DNA of 12,259 nucleotides from Elusimicrobiales bacterium (GTDB taxonomy: Bacteria > Elusimicrobiota > Elusimicrobia > Elusimicrobiales > UBA9959), in NCBI GenBank assembly GCA_026419335.1, contig JANZZP010000055.1, positions 1 to 12,259 of the forward strand, given 5' to 3'. This document shows positions 1-6,952 of the stretch, piece after piece; positions within the stretch are counted from its first letter, which is position 1, and each line of letters starts with the position of its first letter. A program made the translations under genes and the position numbers. The notes under the pieces are model-generated. The model made no database searches. It was not told the origin of the DNA and saw only the letters and a list, made by a program, of their open reading frames with translations.

Positions 1-48
1 AATGATGCTCAAACAATGCTTGGTGCTGCATTTGTTGTGAAATTCTAA
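1..48 (+). CDS. C-terminal end of an outer-membrane beta-barrel protein (partial)
   Basis: An open frame enters from the left edge and ends with TAA at 46-48. It gives the final 15 residues NDAQTMLGAAFVVKF. The alternating hydrophobic pattern and the terminal phenylalanine match the last beta-strand of outer-membrane barrels, the signal read by the BAM assembly machinery. A strong terminator follows 20 bp later, so this is the last gene of its transcript. The rest of the protein is outside the window and its function cannot be named. The barrel assignment rests on only 15 residues. Confidence 0.6.
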   Translation, partial: NDAQTMLGAAFVVKF

Positions 49-68
49 AAACAAAACACTATTAAAAC

Positions 69-111
69 AAATTAAAAACCCCCGCAACAAAGAAGCGGGG
101 GTTTTTAATTT
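69..111 (+). terminator. Strong intrinsic terminator
   Basis: A perfect 17-bp inverted repeat (69-85 paired with 95-111) encloses a 9-nt loop AACAAAGAA. The core is CCCCCGC/GCGGGGG, flanked by an A tract on the left arm and TTTTT plus AATTTT on the right. It is a classical rho-independent terminator for the upstream barrel gene. The A/T arms are symmetrical, so it could also stop transcription from the opposite strand. It stands out because the surrounding DNA has almost no G/C runs. Confidence 0.93.
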
Positions 112-139
112 TCAACCAAAAATACAAAATTTGTATAAT
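111..139 (+). promoter_or_regulatory. Promoter of the porin-like gene, predicted leaderless
   Basis: A perfect -10 box TATAAT lies at 134-139, preceded by TTG. The -35 position 17 bp upstream (111-116, TTCAAC) matches the consensus only weakly. Counting 7 nt past the -10 box puts the transcription start at about 146, which is the A of the ATG. There is no Shine-Dalgarno sequence between the box and the ATG, so the mRNA is predicted to be leaderless. The promoter directly abuts the preceding terminator. Confidence 0.6.
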
Positions 140-145
140 TAAATT

Positions 146-1411
146 ATGAATATTTTATATTTACTTCTCACTATTTTAAACAATCTCTATCCTGCAAAAC
201 TTGATATAACATCAGAATTAAATTCATCTATAAAAATATTTTCTAATTTAATAAATCAGGATAAATCATATAACCTTTCATACTTATCTAACCTTGCTTC
301 AGTTTCATTTACACTAAAAAACATCACTCTTGAAAAGACTGATAACTCAACTATGGATATATCCATTGGTTTTAAAGGATTTATAATAAATGACTCAACC
401 AAAACCAAATCTTCTATATATTTGAGAGACATTTATGAGTTTTATAGTTTAGAAAGTAATTTCTTTATGGATAAAGCATATACAAAAATATACAGTTTTC
501 TTAATCCTAAAATAAATTTAACATTTGGAAGGTTTCCATATCAAATATCTCAAGGACTTGTTCTATCTGATAATTCAAAAGGACTTGATGGAATTAAAAT
601 AGATATAAACTCTTTTTTTGCAGATATAATTGAACTATTCTATATAAAATCTTCCAATCAAGATTCAGATATAAACACATATGGATTTACATATAATAAA
701 AGCTTTGGAGACGGAATTTGGCAGATATATTCATTAAAAATAAACACATCTTTATCAAAAGAACCACTACAAACATACTTAAAAACTGACAGATTTTATT
801 ATGGAGGTTCATACTCAATTGAAAAAAATAATATAAAATACTCATTTGAATTTACAAAACAAGAAGGAAACTCTATTATCCAATCTTCAAACAAAAAAGA
901 TGATGATGCTTATGCTCTTAAAATGAATGCTTCATGGTATTTAAGACTACCTTTAATAGGAAATTCAAAACTCAAAGCAACATATTTAAAATCAACTGGT
1001 GGACAAACTAATACAAAAAATAAAACTTTTTTTAGCTACCTCTCAAAAAGATATAATGGTTTTGAATACTATGGAGAGGGGAATATTTATAAAGTATTTG
1101 CATGGGGAATTTCCAAATCATCAAACACTATATCAGGACTCCCTCAAAATACCTCAGGAATAAAAATAGCAGGTGTTGGAATAGATTTGCCTCTAAAAAA
1201 GTCTACTCTATCTATTAATTACCTAAAATATAGGGTTTCTGACTCTACAAGCTCAAATGATTTAGGAAAAGAATATTCTTTCTCTCTTTTATCGAAACTA
1301 TCACAAAAAACACTGCTTGAACTCAATTATTCAACTTTTTCTCCATCCTTATTATTAAAAAATTTAAAAGGCACAAAACTGTTTTTCATAAACATAAAAT
1401 CAGGTTTCTAA
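146..1411 (+). CDS. Porin-like outer-membrane beta-barrel protein, 421 aa
   Basis: The protein starts with a short hydrophobic segment (residues 2-16) that can serve as an export signal, although it lacks an early basic residue and a clear cleavage site. The rest consists of alternating polar and hydrophobic stretches of 8-12 residues separated by Ser/Asn/Lys-rich turns, as in a transmembrane beta-barrel, and it ends in the aromatic SGF. A motif around residues 128-150 (GRFPYQISQG followed by LSDNSKGLDGI) resembles the conserved 'GRQ...GLVLSDN..GFDG' patch of alginate-export-like and related porins. The likely location is the outer membrane, with an unknown substrate. The start at 146 fits the promoter spacing and no upstream ribosome site exists. 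The gene is flanked by a terminator on the left and a weak AT-rich hairpin on the right, so it is probably monocistronic. The barrel assignment is fairly sure; the substrate is not known. Confidence 0.75.
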   Translation: MNILYLLLTILNNLYPAKLDITSELNSSIKIFSNLINQDKSYNLSYLSNLASVSFTLKNITLEKTDNSTMDISIGFKGFIINDSTKTKSSIYLRDIYEFYSLESNFFMDKAYTKIYSFLNPKINLTFGRFPYQISQGLVLSDNSKGLDGIKIDINSFFADIIELFYIKSSNQDSDINTYGFTYNKSFGDGIWQIYSLKINTSLSKEPLQTYLKTDRFYYGGSYSIEKNNIKYSFEFTKQEGNSIIQSSNKKDDDAYALKMNASWYLRLPLIGNSKLKATYLKSTGGQTNTKNKTFFSYLSKRYNGFEYYGEGNIYKVFAWGISKSSNTISGLPQNTSGIKIAGVGIDLPLKKSTLSINYLKYRVSDSTSSNDLGKEYSFSLLSKLSQKTLLELNYSTFSPSLLLKNLKGTKLFFINIKSGF

Positions 1412-1467
1412 AAATAAGCATAACAGAATAATTAAGATAAAACAGCTTTAAACTATTTTAAAACCAA

Positions 1468-1490
1468 AATTAAAATTCCTTTAATTATTT
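1468..1490 (+). terminator. Weak AT-rich terminator-like hairpin
   Basis: A 7-bp stem, AATTAAA (1468-1474) with TTTAATT (1480-1486), encloses the loop ATTCC and is followed by ATTTT. It lies 57 bp after the porin-like gene, where a terminator is expected. The stem contains no G or C pair, so termination efficiency is doubtful. A second homopurine/homopyrimidine inverted repeat (1496-1505 with 1530-1539) follows and may contribute. Confidence 0.3.
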
Positions 1491-1542
1491 TGCAAATTCT
1501 TTTTTTTCTTAAATCAAAAAACAAGAAAGAAAAAAGAATAAA

Positions 1543-1647
1543 TTATCAAAACTTATCAACAAATTACAAACATATAAACATCATAAAATACATATAATTG
1601 ACATAAAAATCTTTATAAGATATAATTATGTATATGATTGTTGATAA
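1543..1647. promoter_or_regulatory. Possible operator: TTATCAA repeats around the winged-helix gene promoter
   Basis: TTATCAA occurs at 1543-1549 and again at 1553-1559, exactly 10 bp (one helical turn) apart. The second copy extends to TTATCAACAA (1553-1562), which is mirrored by the perfect inverted copy TTGTTGATAA at 1638-1647, inside the start of the gene. The centre of this 95-bp inverted repeat coincides with the -35 box. The arrangement would suit autoregulation by the winged-helix protein encoded here, but this is inference and AT-rich DNA produces such repeats by chance. Confidence 0.3.
1598..1626 (+). promoter_or_regulatory. Perfect sigma-70 consensus promoter
   Basis: The -35 box TTGACA (1598-1603), a 17-bp spacer and the -10 box TATAAT (1621-1626) all match the consensus exactly. 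The predicted transcription start is at about 1633-1634, which is the ATG at 1634. The ATG at 1628 lies upstream of that start and would not be in the mRNA. The transcript would therefore be leaderless and begin at the second in-frame ATG. Confidence 0.8.
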
Positions 1648-2161
1648 AAACCTGCCAAATAACACAAAAATAAGAATAAAATATCCCAATGGATTTGAAA
1701 TAGAAATAGAAGGGAATGAAGAGTTTGTAATTAGACAAAAAGAAGAGTTTTTAACAAACCTAACAAACAAAACGCCAAACAAAGAAATAAATATTCAACA
1801 AGACATTAAAAAAAATATATCCGACATAATTGATTATAAAAACAATATACCTTATATAAAATTTAAAATACCAGAATTAGACGAGAAAATGGCTATTTTA
1901 ATAATTCTTCTTGCATATTTAAAGATTTTGGAATCTGATAGAGTAAAAGCACTAAATCTATCAAAGTCGCTAAAAATATCAGGATATAATACAAAAAGAA
2001 TAGACACAATCGCTATCTCACTAATTAAAGATAACTCACTAATAGCTCAAGGAACAAAAAGAAACAGACTTTATTCATTAACAGAAAAAGGTTTAGCAAA
2101 GGCATCAGTAAAGCTTAAAAATATTATAGAAATGATAGAAAAAAATAAACAATTAGACTAA
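1634..2161 (+). CDS. Winged-helix DNA-binding protein, probable transcription regulator, 175 aa
   Basis: The C-terminal half (about residues 80-158 from the ATG at 1634) has the pattern of a winged helix-turn-helix. Helical segments rich in Leu and Ile come first, then ALNLSKSLKISGYNTKR as a possible helix-turn-helix, then LIAQGTKRNRLYSLTEKG as the wing, and finally a Lys-rich helix. The 'LYSLTEKG' ending is common in MarR/PadR-like and archaeal-type winged helices. The N-terminal 45 residues contain KYPNGFEIEIEGNEEFV, a small acidic beta-rich module that I do not recognise as a named domain. A polar linker joins the two halves. The start is set at 1634 rather than the in-frame ATG at 1628 because of the promoter geometry, and there is no Shine-Dalgarno site for either. 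It is a single-gene transcript that may regulate itself. Its targets are unknown. Confidence 0.65.
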   Translation: MIVDKNLPNNTKIRIKYPNGFEIEIEGNEEFVIRQKEEFLTNLTNKTPNKEINIQQDIKKNISDIIDYKNNIPYIKFKIPELDEKMAILIILLAYLKILESDRVKALNLSKSLKISGYNTKRIDTIAISLIKDNSLIAQGTKRNRLYSLTEKGLAKASVKLKNIIEMIEKNKQLD

Positions 2162-2714
2162 TCATCAAATGTAGGCATTAAGCGGCAAAATAAATAAAAT
2201 AATAAATAACAAAAATATCTTTTAGTTTTTCAAAACATCAAAAACTTAAAAAACAAAACAAAAAACGAAGCCGGGACTCTAAAATTAAAAACTACTAATA
2301 ATAACTTACGATAAGATATATTATGTTAACTTTTAAAACTATATCAAAAACAAGAATAAAATTATAAAGTTAATAAATTTTATCTAAAAAATAATTGAAA
2401 AATAAGCATTTTTTTAATTAAATTAATAAATTTTATATTTTTTAAAAATTAGCAATCTAACTATAAATAAAAACAAGAAGCAAAACGCTAAAAAGAAATC
2501 TAAAACAGAATACAATTAATAAAATATAAACCAAAACAAAAAACCGAAGAAGTATTAAAATAACCTAAAATAAAAAAACTAAAAACAGAAAGAGTTTAAT
2601 AAAAATACAATCAACCCTATTTTATCTAAGTAATAATATCAACCTATCCATCTCATATCCTAATATAATAATCAAACTCTCTTATATTCTAAATGTATAA
2701 TCAATTAAAATAAC

Positions 2715-2754
2715 ACCTTATTATTATTTTTAGAGATAGAGAAGGTATTTTTTT
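2715..2754 (+). terminator. Possible terminator-like hairpin
   Basis: ACCTT (2715-2719) can pair with AAGGT (2742-2746). The stem can continue inward through one mismatch, and it is followed by ATTTTTTT. It could end a plus-strand transcript, either read-through from the winged-helix gene 550 bp upstream or a small RNA. The stem is short and the loop long, so the call is tentative. Confidence 0.3.
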
Positions 2755-2848
2755 AAATAGATATAAGAAAATATTAATAATAAAGGGAAAATAAAAAATA
2801 GTAATAAAAACCAAAAAAAGAGATATTATTAAATGTGGTTACAAAAAT

Positions 2849-2878
2849 TTGACAAAAACAATCAAAATGCGATATAAA
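2849..2878 (+). promoter_or_regulatory. Candidate sigma-70 promoter in the convergent intergenic region
   Basis: A perfect TTGACA (2849-2854) is followed after 18 bp by TATAAA (2873-2878, five of six consensus bases). The predicted start is near 2885. No gene lies downstream on this strand before the oppositely oriented HEAT-repeat gene, so the product would be a short RNA or an antisense transcript. A T-run at 2940-2947 could end it. Confidence 0.35.
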
Positions 2879-3148
2879 CTTATAAAATCTTAACCATTTC
2901 TTAATTAAACTTATTAGTGGAATTAAAAAATTAAACAACTTTTTTTTCTTTTTATTCAAAATAGAAATAAAAGAACTAGTTTTTGACATTTCAATTATAC
3001 ATTTTACATAAACAGCAAAATCCCCCCTCTTTTTTATATTTTATATCAAAAACATTATAAAAATTTTTCAAAACAAAACATATAAACAATGAAAAATAAT
3101 ATAAAAACTATTAGTTATATAACATAAAACTTTAAAAACATTTTAAAA

Positions 3149-4150
3149 TTATTTTTTTGTTTGTTGAAATTTAAGACGAGCTTTTATCTTTTCAATTGTA
3201 AAACCTATAAAAGATTTCAAATTCTGATCTTGAGTTTTCCTTAATTTTTCTTCAAGAATCTTTATACTTGTTAAATCTCCAACAGCACCAATAACTGTAA
3301 GAGCTTTATCTCTATAAGAAAGATTAGGAGAATCTATATATTTATACATTTCGCTAAGGCCAAAATTATCTCCCATCTTTGAAAGAGCAAGAGATGTTTC
3401 TATTTTTATATCATCATCATTTTCCCCCATCCTCGCCCTTATAAAATCAACAGTTTTTCTGTCAGAAATCTCACCAAGTGCTTTTATCGACTCAAGTCTA
3501 ATAAGTTTATTCGAATCATTCAAATATTCTAAAAGTAAATTCACAGCTTGGGTTGATTTTATAACACCAAGATAATATATAGCATTAACCTTTAATTCTA
3601 AAGAAAATTTCTTGGAATTCAAAACAGTAATCATTTCATTTTCAACATCCTTAACATTTTTAGAAGCAAGCAACCTTATAGCTTGTCCTTTTAATATATC
3701 ATCTGTCTCATTACGATAATACTGAATTAGTTTATTATAATTTTTTAAAGGGTAAATATATGATAGCGCAACCATACATGAATTTTTTATCTCTTTATCT
3801 GTTTCCTCTAATAAAATATTTAAAATAAGATCCTCATGTTGGGAACTACCAAGTATTCCAAGTCCTTCAATAGCAGCCATTCTCACAATTTTATTTTCAT
3901 CATTTATAGCTGAAACAACTATGTCAATTTTAGATAAATCTTTTGAGAAAACAATATCGTTTATCATATTCCTTTTTATTATGGGATCTTGAGATTGTGT
4001 GGAATTGTTTTGAGAAGATTCTTGTTTTCCAACAGGTGAACTTGGAGAAGGTGATGCGATTTGTTTAGTAGGTTTCTTAGTTTGTGAGTAAAAAGGAATA
4101 GCAATAAAAATAATAACTAAAATTATAGATATTTTCATATTTACTCTCAT
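3149..4150 (-). CDS. Exported HEAT-repeat protein, 333 aa
   Basis: Residues 1-22 form a signal peptide: basic MRVNMK, a hydrophobic run of Ile/Val/Leu/Phe, then PFYS before QTKK, with likely signal peptidase I cleavage at S22/Q23. A Ser/Pro/Gln-rich flexible linker follows up to about residue 56. From about 60 to 330 there are roughly seven or eight HEAT-type alpha-helical repeats of 30-37 residues, seen in recurring phrases such as VRMAAIEGLGILG and IRLESIKALGEI. HEAT solenoids bind proteins, so a periplasmic or envelope scaffold is the likely role; the partner is unknown. The ATG at 4150 is supported by AGAGG at 4156-4160 with a 5-nt spacer. This is the last gene of the minus-strand cluster, 36 bp after the peptidase-barrel gene, and it has its own -10 box. 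No convincing GC-rich terminator is visible after it. Confidence 0.85.
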   Translation of the reverse strand: MRVNMKISIILVIIFIAIPFYSQTKKPTKQIASPSPSSPVGKQESSQNNSTQSQDPIIKRNMINDIVFSKDLSKIDIVVSAINDENKIVRMAAIEGLGILGSSQHEDLILNILLEETDKEIKNSCMVALSYIYPLKNYNKLIQYYRNETDDILKGQAIRLLASKNVKDVENEMITVLNSKKFSLELKVNAIYYLGVIKSTQAVNLLLEYLNDSNKLIRLESIKALGEISDRKTVDFIRARMGENDDDIKIETSLALSKMGDNFGLSEMYKYIDSPNLSYRDKALTVIGAVGDLTSIKILEEKLRKTQDQNLKSFIGFTIEKIKARLKFQQTKK

Positions 4151-4172
4151 ATAATCCTCTAATAAAATTATA
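4151..4172 (-). promoter_or_regulatory. -10 box and Shine-Dalgarno site of the HEAT-repeat gene
   Basis: On the minus strand a perfect TATAAT (4172 to 4167) lies upstream of AGAGG (4160 to 4156) and the ATG at 4150. Transcription would start near 4160, giving a leader of about 10 nt that is essentially the ribosome site. No good -35 box is seen (it would fall in the end of the preceding gene), so this is a possible secondary promoter inside the operon. Confidence 0.45.
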
Positions 4173-4186
4173 TCATAAAAAATTAT

Positions 4187-6952
4187 TTAAAAAACAGGGC
4201 CAAGATAAAAGTAGGAAATATATGACCCATTTTTAGTATTTTTTGAAAAATCTAAAGATATTACCATCCTCCAATTTTGAAGTATGAAAGTATATAATTC
4301 AAATCCAAAACCAAAAGAATTTAAATATCTTCCGTTATTAAAATTATTACACCAATCATAAGAATTATCTGTAAACACCTTAATATAAAGTGACTTAAAA
4401 TAGAAATCAGGCACTATAATATCTAAATAATAATCCATATATGTAAGAGGTAATCTAAGCTCAGCATTATACAAAACTACATTTTTTGCTTTCGCATATG
4501 AACTTATTATACCTCTTACACCACCAACCCCACTATATGAATATATTACATAATCTCTCCCAGAAGAAAAACCAGCTAAAAATCTATTTACAAATGTAGA
4601 TTTTCTTGAAAGAGGAAAATATTTAATATAGTTAGCTATAAAATTCTCATATCTTCTATTACCTTTAAATATCTCATTATAAAATGATAATGACAAATTA
4701 ACTACATAACCAGATATTGCAGTTAGATATAATCCTTCAAGCTTATTAGATAAATATGAAATTGAAATTCCTCTTTTTCTTTCCTTTAAATCAGTAAAGT
4801 TAGGATTAAAATCTTTATAATCTTTAAAATTATTTTTTAAATTAAAACTAAAATATATCTGTGAATAAATATCTAACGGATAAATTAGCCCAAAATCTGA
4901 GGTAAAAATCTCTCTTTTATATTCCAAACTAGTATAGTCATCTGTATAATTTAAAATATTACCTGAAAATATTAATTTTGTACGATATCTATTATAAAGA
5001 TAAGAAAGTCTTAAATCAAGATATGAATATCCAGAGTTATAATTTGTAAAAAGAGAAATAGAATGTCTTGAAGTATAATCACTTAACTGAAAATAATTAA
5101 AAATATACATACCACCTGAAGAAGAATACAAAAATGCTGGAAAAAAGAGATCTGTTGAAAATTTTAGTTTATAATCATATACTTTAAAACTATCAACTTT
5201 AAATTCTGATTGTTCAAAATCCTTTGAATTTAAAATATTTTCTCCTTCTATCTTCTTATAATTTAACAAAATATATTCTGACTCATAAATATGAATAGAG
5301 CCATGTCTAAAATAAGAAAAATAAATCTTTTCACCACTTACATAAGGAGTAAAAACTCCACCAATAACAGAAGTGTTTTTAAAAAACCTCCCATCAGTAT
5401 GATAAGAATAAAGATCATATACACCAGATGACGATGATACTATATAAAAGATAAAATTTTTCTTATCATAATAATAATCAGATACATCAACTAAATCAAA
5501 AATCTTATACTTTTTACCATTTTTAACACTACATATTGAATTTTTAATAATATCATCTTTTTCTTCTTCACATATAAATACAACTTCATCATTTGTAATA
5601 TATTGAGGTGTGGAATCATAATCATCATCATCTGTAAGCTGTTTTGCAGAATTAATATTAAATTCATTTGAATTTAAAACTAAATCAAATTCAGCTTCAT
5701 ATATATCATAAACTGAGTTTTTCATTGCTGAAAAAACTATTTTTTTTAAATCAGTCGAAACATTAATCTGACCAATTTCATCTACTCCATTTACAGGTAT
5801 TTTTCTAAGCTTTCCAGTTCCCATCTCATAAATACATATAAAATCTCTATGATTTTTTCTTCCTGTAAAAAAAAGATAATTTCCATCTCCAGATATCGAA
5901 AGATATCTTACTGGTAAAGTAAATTTAGAATAAGGTATATAATCAAGCTTTGTTTTATTCCTGTCTAAAATAATTCTTTTTTTTGTATTTCTATCCTCAA
6001 TAATTACTGATGGATATCCTGTTATAGTAGAGATATAGGCTATAGTAGAGCCAAAAACAACTGGAGAGACATTAAAAACAGGAATATCATCTTTATTTGA
6101 AGTAATCAACATCCCATAATTTGACGCATCAATCAAATTTAATTCTTTTATCTGTTTTAAATATCTTATAGAAAGATATTCTTTAAACTTAGAATCAAAT
6201 TTGTATATATCAATCCCTATTAATTTCTGTAAGACAGTATTTATATCATATGAATCACGCCAGAGATATAACATAAGTCCCGGTTTATCATAACCATATT
6301 CTTCTTTCAAAAATCTAATTGCTTTAGCTCCTGTCTTATAACCAAGCGTTACTTGATGAGGTTTAAGATGCCCAAAACCAAAAAGTTTATCAAGTGACGG
6401 AAGTTTCCCATCTAAGAAATAATCTCTAACATACATATCTTCTAATGCTATATCCCAATCATCTGTCATATTTTCACTAAGACCCTCTATCATCCACATG
6501 GGATAAAAAATAGTTTTCAAAATTCTCGGAGACTCCCACCAACCATCGACAAGAATTGAAAACTGTATTTCATGCCCAAATTCATGATATATAACATACT
6601 TTAACCACCTTTTTGAACCATCAGAATAAACTACAAATCTATCTTTATATGGTTCTGTAAAGCCCCCAGTGCCTTCTCCAACTTCTGTAATAGTATTTTG
6701 TTGAAAATATTTTGATGCTGAATAGAAGAAAAATGGAATCCTTTTAGTTAGATTTGGATTATACTCTCTTTTACCTTTTTCATATGCATTTTCTAAATAT
6801 TTCTCAAGATAACCAAGCCATCTCGTAGATTCAGTTGTATGATATACATCAAAATGTCTAGTAGAATATATTTTCCAATCAAAATTTTTCGTTATAAGTT
6901 GCGTCTGAGAAAAAAGATATTTTGAAAGTAAAAGTATAAAAAACTCAATCAT
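4187..6952 (-). CDS. Metallopeptidase / beta-propeller / Omp85-type outer-membrane barrel fusion, 921 aa
   Basis: Three modules are visible. (1) Residues about 20-270 form a gluzincin peptidase of the 'peptidase MA-like' type. HEFGH at 123-127 supplies two zinc-binding His and the catalytic Glu124, and PMWMIEGLSE (151-160) supplies the third ligand Glu156. (2) Residues about 285-560 carry repeated TolB/PD40-like propeller blades, for example YLSISGDGNYLFFTG and KKIVFSAMKNSVYDIYEAE. (3) Residues about 595-921 form a beta-barrel with the Omp85 loop-6 signature VRGI (812-815), the strand ELRLPL (831-836) and the terminal YLGPVF. No POTRA domain is apparent. The short N-terminus has a hydrophobic stretch ending FSQTQ, a plausible but weak signal peptide. 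The protein should sit in the outer membrane with its peptidase-propeller part on one face. Its ATG lies within the 3' end of the FAD-subunit gene (8-bp overlap ATGATTGA), so translation is probably coupled. The substrate is unknown. Confidence 0.85.
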   Translation of the reverse strand: MIEFFILLLSKYLFSQTQLITKNFDWKIYSTRHFDVYHTTESTRWLGYLEKYLENAYEKGKREYNPNLTKRIPFFFYSASKYFQQNTITEVGEGTGGFTEPYKDRFVVYSDGSKRWLKYVIYHEFGHEIQFSILVDGWWESPRILKTIFYPMWMIEGLSENMTDDWDIALEDMYVRDYFLDGKLPSLDKLFGFGHLKPHQVTLGYKTGAKAIRFLKEEYGYDKPGLMLYLWRDSYDINTVLQKLIGIDIYKFDSKFKEYLSIRYLKQIKELNLIDASNYGMLITSNKDDIPVFNVSPVVFGSTIAYISTITGYPSVIIEDRNTKKRIILDRNKTKLDYIPYSKFTLPVRYLSISGDGNYLFFTGRKNHRDFICIYEMGTGKLRKIPVNGVDEIGQINVSTDLKKIVFSAMKNSVYDIYEAEFDLVLNSNEFNINSAKQLTDDDDYDSTPQYITNDEVVFICEEEKDDIIKNSICSVKNGKKYKIFDLVDVSDYYYDKKNFIFYIVSSSSGVYDLYSYHTDGRFFKNTSVIGGVFTPYVSGEKIYFSYFRHGSIHIYESEYILLNYKKIEGENILNSKDFEQSEFKVDSFKVYDYKLKFSTDLFFPAFLYSSSGGMYIFNYFQLSDYTSRHSISLFTNYNSGYSYLDLRLSYLYNRYRTKLIFSGNILNYTDDYTSLEYKREIFTSDFGLIYPLDIYSQIYFSFNLKNNFKDYKDFNPNFTDLKERKRGISISYLSNKLEGLYLTAISGYVVNLSLSFYNEIFKGNRRYENFIANYIKYFPLSRKSTFVNRFLAGFSSGRDYVIYSYSGVGGVRGIISSYAKAKNVVLYNAELRLPLTYMDYYLDIIVPDFYFKSLYIKVFTDNSYDWCNNFNNGRYLNSFGFGFELYTFILQNWRMVISLDFSKNTKNGSYISYFYLGPVF

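Larger units (their letters stand above)
2162..3148. other. Convergent intergenic region of about 1 kb without a recognisable gene
   Basis: No open frame here shows a ribosome site, family resemblance or normal codon use. All frames on the plus strand are broken repeatedly, mostly by TAA. The left half is strikingly A-rich on the plus strand: a hand count of 2461-2580 gives A 77, T 19, C 16, G 8. A 14-bp direct repeat TTAATAAATTTTAT occurs at 2370-2383 and 2423-2436. A short GC-rich island (about 2266-2280, CGAAGCCGGGACTC) and a C/T tract CCCCCCTCTTTTTT (3022-3035) are isolated oddities. The right half holds one fair promoter. The region could be a decayed gene, a small-RNA locus or plain spacer. 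Confidence 0.6.

Noticed and set aside
1553..1561. DnaA-box-like TTATCAACA, hinting at a replication origin
   Set aside because: It is a single imperfect copy with no cluster of boxes and no dnaA or dnaN nearby.
1628..1633. Upstream in-frame ATG of the winged-helix gene
   Set aside because: It overlaps the spacing between the -10 box and the predicted transcription start, so it would not be present in the mRNA.
2221..2250. Hairpin AGTTTTT/AAAAACT after the winged-helix gene as a terminator
   Set aside because: The stem has one G/C pair and is followed by A rather than T on the plus strand, so it does not resemble a functional terminator.
2370..2436. 14-bp direct repeat TTAATAAATTTTAT as a CRISPR or mobile-element trace
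   Set aside because: There are only two copies of a pure A/T word 53 bp apart, without regular spacers or a transposase; chance is sufficient.
2774..2989. 71-codon minus-strand open frame, Phe/Lys/Tyr-rich, with TATAAT four bases before its ATG
   Set aside because: The composition follows from the A-rich opposite strand. There is no ribosome site, the -10 box is too near the ATG for a leaderless start and has no -35 box, and no family is recognisable.
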